NCBI GenBank assembly: GCA_003254905.1
Contig: QANU01013744.1
Span: 81,955-145,954 of the forward strand
DNA from: Nissolia schottii
Lineage: Eukaryota; Streptophyta; Magnoliopsida; Fabales; Fabaceae
Direction of reading: 5' to 3'
Length of the DNA stretch: 64,000 nucleotides
Made by a program: the position numbers and the translations under genes. Below the pieces are notes generated by a model, which was not told the DNA's origin, did no database searches, and worked only from the letters and a program-made list of their open reading frames with translations. This document shows positions 59,315 through 64,000 of the stretch, piece by piece. The stretch's first letter is position 1. Each line of letters opens with the position of its first letter.

Positions 59315-61675
59315 TCACATCAACTCAGTAACCCTAGTTGGCAATCTTTGGAAAAAGCAGAGAGCTACAAAGGGCAATTTGCTTCTGAACCATGGCGGTC
59401 TCAACAAGTACAACACGAACAGAGCCATCACAACCCGAATGGGCACAAAATAGGAAACAACAGCAGCAACCAAGCACAACACCATAAACAAGACAGTAGC
59501 CCGTGGATCTCTCCAACTAACCAGTGCTTGGAATCGTTCCAGTTGATCTGCCACTTCTCCTACCACAGATTGAACCTTTCCTGCGTCAACTCTCAGGTTG
59601 TCATACCTCATCCTAACAATATCATAAGGAAGACTTGTAGGAAACGTATCAAATATCCCGTCAAGCTCATAATTGGTAAGTTTGTCAGCACCCCCAAGTG
59701 TGGTATCCGTAGGAAGGCACCTACAGGGTCGAAATCGATAGCGCCAAAGCCCCATAAATGCCATGCAGAAAAGAATGGTGGGAAGGATAAACTCAGGAAG
59801 CACGGCTAGCGCGAGAAATATGATCCAGAATAGTGCTGAATATACTGGCCTCTGCCAATCTCGGATCGCTTTGAGAGACATTCCCATGACTTCCAGACTA
59901 GATAAGGAATTTTTTAGCCTAGAAACGCTGGCAAAGGTCGTTCTGTTAGACCAAATTTTCAACGTATCAGGTTTAAGCATGAACTCCACAACCTCCTTGC
60001 CCAATGGTGGCTCTTCTATGCTCAGCCTTGATGCCACCAAATTATTGGCCGGGAACCTTAAGTAGTCTAGATCTTTCACGGACAAGGGATCCACAAAATG
60101 CATCCTGGGTAGCAGTGGCATTGTGTACATAAACAACATTTTAGTCGCATTGGAACATGAAAGCCTCACACACAAATGAAGCTCCCCCCTTTTTTCGAGC
60201 CCATGCCGGGTAAGAATCTGTAGAGGGTAAGAGTGAGTGTAAACTCTATCAGTTTCAAGCATGGACAATCTGATTCTAACTTTACCAAAACAGTAATCGG
60301 AAGCTCCAGCATTCTCGGTGTTGTTCTCAACGATCCTACAGTTTCCAAACACCCCAACAGTCACAACAGTGAAGAGATCATAAACTTCACAATCGTATTG
60401 CTCGTTCCACTTTGGTGACAAGCTATCAACCACAGTACGAGTTTCATACCATTTTGGCCCATACTTTGCGACACAATACGCATTAGTTGCACATTCTTCA
60501 CCATCTTTTACCTTTGCTGGAGTAAGCAAATTGGCACCCAAGATTCCTATCTCAAGCACACCAATAGGAGGCTTCCAGAGCCTTGAGTCAGAGGGCCTAA
60601 AATCACCGCTATTCTCTATGGTCTCATCAAACACATGGTACCCTTCATCAATCGAGACTCGTAGGCAAATCCGAGGAACAAACCTTGTACTTGGTTTGTT
60701 ATTATCACCTGCTTTTCCATAGTGGCTGTCAAGTTTGAACCACCTCGAAGTAACTGGTCTTTCGTCAGCTCGCTTCTCTATTGTAGCTAATGGAAATTCC
60801 ACCATGGCCATAACAACATTTTCGAAATAGTTAAATTGATCTAATACCGAAACCCGCAATGAATTTACAAAGGGCTCTTTAACCACTAGCATCAAATCCT
60901 CATTCCAGAAAGGGTTGGAGAAGCTTCGAGTGGCACTGGGAGGAGCAACGCTTGTAAACTGAGCATGCTGGTTTCCCACTTGGACTTTGACAGAAAACCG
61001 AGGGAACCTCACCACTTCTGGACCTTGATGCCCTGGCATGATGTGTTCTGCTTCCAAAACTACAACTCTCAAATACCATAACTTTGGGGAATGATAAACC
61101 TTTGACTTGGTGAATCTAAGCCCATCAAAAGGCACATTTGTAGCCTCTGCAAATGCCTCATCGTACTGAGTTCCAAACCATATTGATGCCATTAGTTCTC
61201 CAGTTCTAGCCTTATCACCTGTCTTGTCCTCCATCATGTACCACCGTGGTACCAACTGACTATCCCCCGGTACTCTGCTAGGAACGTTGCTCAAATCAAA
61301 CCAAACTCGACCCACGTGACTTCCTTCACTGCTTTCTTTGACAATGATTTCCACTGTTGTTGATGATTGTATGCATTCTTTGGAGAATGCAAAGAGCTGA
61401 CCCCATTCTACATTGCTCAAGGAAGCCGGCTTTGTGATTCCACTGTAATTCCCAAGCTTCACCTCAGCAACCAACTCAACCCAACCGTATGCTGCCATGT
61501 CTCGTGCTTTCACAACTCTGACATAAAGATATTGCATTTGCTCCACTAGATCATAGGATGAACTGGTTTTATCCTTATCCGAGGACTCACCTGCAAGTCG
61601 AGGCTTATTATGACTGGGGTTGGGGTCCACAGAGCTTGAGTTGTTCTGATTCTGCTGCATTGGTTTGTTTTCCAT
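59315..61675 (-). CDS. MCTP/FTIP-like multiple C2 domain membrane protein, copy 3
   Basis: Intact single-exon paralogue, 786 residues from the ATG at 61675. Same architecture as the other copies: three C2 domains and a PRT_C-type tail with two hydrophobic hairpins. The most diverged patches are the second C2 (VSVLDQFNYFENVVMAMVEF where copy 1 has DGVEGRGEVVVAMVEF), the linker before the tail (NRTTFASVSRLKNSLSSLEV) and LPTDTTLGGADKLTNYELDG. No stop or frameshift. Being open over 2.36 kb beside a wrecked FCL copy suggests it is kept by selection. Confidence 0.92.
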   Translation of the reverse strand: MENKPMQQNQNNSSSVDPNPSHNKPRLAGESSDKDKTSSSYDLVEQMQYLYVRVVKARDMAAYGWVELVAEVKLGNYSGITKPASLSNVEWGQLFAFSKECIQSSTTVEIIVKESSEGSHVGRVWFDLSNVPSRVPGDSQLVPRWYMMEDKTGDKARTGELMASIWFGTQYDEAFAEATNVPFDGLRFTKSKVYHSPKLWYLRVVVLEAEHIMPGHQGPEVVRFPRFSVKVQVGNQHAQFTSVAPPSATRSFSNPFWNEDLMLVVKEPFVNSLRVSVLDQFNYFENVVMAMVEFPLATIEKRADERPVTSRWFKLDSHYGKAGDNNKPSTRFVPRICLRVSIDEGYHVFDETIENSGDFRPSDSRLWKPPIGVLEIGILGANLLTPAKVKDGEECATNAYCVAKYGPKWYETRTVVDSLSPKWNEQYDCEVYDLFTVVTVGVFGNCRIVENNTENAGASDYCFGKVRIRLSMLETDRVYTHSYPLQILTRHGLEKRGELHLCVRLSCSNATKMLFMYTMPLLPRMHFVDPLSVKDLDYLRFPANNLVASRLSIEEPPLGKEVVEFMLKPDTLKIWSNRTTFASVSRLKNSLSSLEVMGMSLKAIRDWQRPVYSALFWIIFLALAVLPEFILPTILFCMAFMGLWRYRFRPCRCLPTDTTLGGADKLTNYELDGIFDTFPTSLPYDIVRMRYDNLRVDAGKVQSVVGEVADQLERFQALVSWRDPRATVLFMVLCLVAAVVSYFVPIRVVMALFVLYLLRPPWFRSKLPFVALCFFQRLPTRVTELM

Positions 61676-63175
61676 CAAAGGTAACAACTTTATGGTTTGT
61701 GCCTAAACCTGGACCTTCTGTTTGCCTTTTAACACAGCTTCTTATCAGTACTATTATAGGTTGGTCTTCTGATGGCAAAGACGGTTAACACTTAAAATTG
61801 ATTTTGTGACCTCAACAATTATGCTCTTTTTTCCTTCATTTGAGTATTACCACCAATTACTTTTGGGCAGTACATACTACATACCCTGCTATGTGTCCAT
61901 AAATTTCTAAACTACTGACCGCTGAGTCACATCTTGCTCTTTATTTCAGATGCCATGTGTTCACAAAGCAATTATCTTCCACTGGATTCCCAAAAGCATG
62001 GTCCAAGGGTGGTATAAATTGATTCACCATGATCGAATCTGAATAAAGCAGATGAACAAAGCTCTTAAATCTCTGCTACATATTAGCCTTTAATACAAAT
62101 TTAATCCGTATGAATTTAGACAGAAAAAAGGTGAAGACTAAATAAACAAAATCTCCAGTTTTGAGCCAAGTAGAAAACTCTACATTACATGGACTCGACA
62201 TGAGTTTTACATATATTTCATCTTAAATTAGAATAAAAATCACAAGAAGTTTTGTAAAAATATATACATACCTTCCCTCAACTACGACCCTTTTAAGTCT
62301 TGAAAAATTATTAAACCTGGGATTTGAAGCACTCTCTTGGTCTTGGGGCTCAAATGATTTATTGTATGATTTGTATCTAATAATACTGAATGAATACACA
62401 CATATATAGAGAGAGAGATTGAAGTGATAGCTGAATAGTAGTATGACCTCAATTGATGATGGATTGGTGAAGTGTCCAGAAGGGGAGCTTGTATATACAC
62501 GACTTGAGACTACCTCATTCAACTAACTATGCGAAAAGGTTACTCAAACTCAAGATATAAACTAATTTTTTGTTTTTGGTAATCAGAAAGCATATATATA
62601 CGAATTTACTGTTGGCAAAAGTTTAGGTAATGTTATTTGAACAATAAAATTTAATAATAAAAGTGGATAATGTATAAAAATATAACAATATGTAAGTGCA
62701 CATGAATTCCACATAATTATTGTATTTTACATGTACATTTAATGTTGTTTTTTTATACGTGGTCCACTTTTATTATTTAACTAGCATTACCCTAAAAGTT
62801 AAGGGGTGTTTTGGGCTTTGATTAGTAATTTTTTTAAAGTTAGATTGTGTTTTTTAAATATTAAAATAGTAATGTATTTTTAGATTTTAATGGTCATTAT
62901 TACTCTCCTTGATATTTATTTTATTATGATAATTTTAAATATAAAGGACACATTTAAAATATATTTATTAAACATTACTATATAATTTTTTGCTTAATAA
63001 GTGTTACATTTTTTTTATTAAACAATATTATTATGACATTTTGAGAGTAATGTTTACAGAGCCAAAAAATTCAATATCAAACCAAGCCTTCTTTTGTTAC
63101 AAGTTACAACTAAATGCTTAGAGTGAATTATGATTAGTTTGTTACATGTTACAACTGTTATTTCTTGTAGATATC
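61676..63175. other. MCTP copy 3 upstream region and end of unit 3
   Basis: Homologous to 44019-45474. The plus-strand TATA context reads GAGCTTGTATATACAC instead of GAGCTTATATATACAC, so the box has one base changed. No other gene. Confidence 0.5.
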
Positions 63176-63689
63176 AATAAAATGTTTTTTTCGTGTACAA
63201 TCTATTTGGAATGTTTTGAAATTTTCAATCCCTTGCTTTAGTATTACATAATGATATAGAATTCAATATGAAAATGAATTCAATTCCAACAAAAAGCCTC
63301 AAACTAAATACGACTCAAATGGGTCTGATTTGTAATTCCCACTTCATTTGCCAAAAATAGCCAGATTTGTAAGATCAACCAAATTATCATCTTCCTTAGA
63401 GATGTTGTCAGTGCTAGACATTGTGGATGCCTCTCGAGTTGGACGCTAGAGTTGGACACGGTGGACGCGGCTGAAGCTTGACGTTGTCGACGCTTCTAAA
63501 GCTTGACGCAGCAGATGTTGCTGGATCTAGACAGACACTACATGAGTTGGATGTTTTAGGCGGTTGAGTTCTCGTAAGGATGGCGGAGGTGGTAAATCTA
63601 GTGTAGGGGAGCAGTTGCTTCGTGGTAGTGATGAAGGAAGTGGAGTGAGGGTGGGGAAGACAGAGTTGATCAAGAGACACTATTAAAAA
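63176..63689. other. Intergenic stretch beyond the array
   Basis: No gene recognised. From 63430 on it shows loose repeats of GTTGGA / GACGC / GCTTGACG, probably already inside the CACTA element below. The open frame 63414-63980 on the minus strand crosses transposon repeats and is not a gene. Confidence 0.45.
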
Positions 63690-64000
63690 TAAGGGAAATA
63701 CTGTAGGAACTTCACCGTCGGAAAACACGAAAAACACCGACGAAAAAGATTTGGAAAGCGAACCAGATAAATTTTGGTCACGATTACCGTCGGACAATAT
63801 ATCCCGACAGAAAAATCCACGGTAATAGTTGGCGCCAAGTGGTGTGGCGTTAGGAGAAAGGCTTACCGTCGGACAAGTCCGACGGTATTTGTTTGGAAAT
63901 TTAAGGGGCGCACGTGAACACCATGCACGTGACGTTCGTTTAGTTACCGTCAGTAATAGGGTCCGAATCTGAAGAGACACACGTTTTCCTATCGGTTGAA
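63690..64000. mobile_element. CACTA subterminal region running off the window
   Basis: Repeated TACCGTCGG/CCGACGGTA motifs (near 63707, 63786, 63871, 63888 and 63945) match the subterminal motif of the CACTA end at 28.97 kb. The terminus itself lies beyond 64000. Confidence 0.65.

Larger units (their letters stand above)
52829..63175. repeat. Tandem segmental duplication, unit 3
   Basis: Third copy, lengthened by the 2.65-kb LTR. It starts inside FCL exon 2 and runs past the MCTP upstream region to about 63175, where the sequence ...GTTATTTCTTGTAGATATC continues into single-copy DNA. That is the intact parental flank of the junctions. Confidence 0.9.

Noticed and set aside
62223..62522. Minus-strand 99-residue frame above MCTP copy 3 as an upstream gene
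   Set aside because: Lies where copies 1 and 2 have the leader exon and promoter; frames differ between copies, so it is better read as 5' UTR.
63414..63980. 188-residue minus-strand frame
   Set aside because: Spans CACTA subterminal repeats; no family resemblance.

Overview
This is nuclear DNA of a flowering plant, most likely a eudicot; a legume is only my guess. The genes are intron-rich, the intergenic DNA is AT-rich, and the window holds plant-specific families: a CLE peptide gene, a GeBP-like fragment, MCTP/FTIP-type proteins, and CACTA, Mutator-like and LTR elements. I saw no rRNA, tRNA or CRISPR. One 117-base run of N lies at 3187-3303.

Layout. 0.5-4.2 kb, minus strand: a complete six-exon gene for the catalytic subunit of protein phosphatase 2A, 306 residues after splicing. 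4.8-13.9 kb: transposon territory, with a large foldback element, a LINE RNase H scrap, a decayed CACTA element carrying both transposase genes, and a small solo LTR. 15.4-16.7 kb, minus: a two-exon CLE25-like peptide hormone gene of 108 residues, with a 189-bp solo LTR in its intron. 18-36 kb: nested repeats, including two MITEs, a LINE reverse-transcriptase relic, a Pack-MULE-like element with a GeBP-family gene fragment, a MITE, a TRIM element, a CACTA terminus, a 4.8-kb MULE with 1.5-kb terminal inverted repeats, and a further MITE.

36.3-63.2 kb is the most interesting part. A seven-exon gene for 5-formyltetrahydrofolate cyclo-ligase (plus strand, 293 residues) faces a single-exon MCTP/FTIP-like membrane protein gene (minus strand). 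The block from FCL intron 1 through the MCTP promoter occurs three times in tandem, about 7-10 kb per unit. The two extra FCL copies lack exon 1 and carry further damage, including a 2.65-kb solo LTR in exon 3 of copy 3. All three MCTP frames remain open (782, 784 and 786 residues). Unequal exchange therefore multiplied the MCTP gene and dragged along 5'-truncated FCL passengers. The window ends inside the subterminal repeats of another CACTA element.

The genes do not form one pathway: phosphatase signalling, peptide signalling, one-carbon metabolism and plasmodesmal/ER tethering are simply neighbours. Exon coordinates come from reading splice sites by eye, checked by reading frame and family length.
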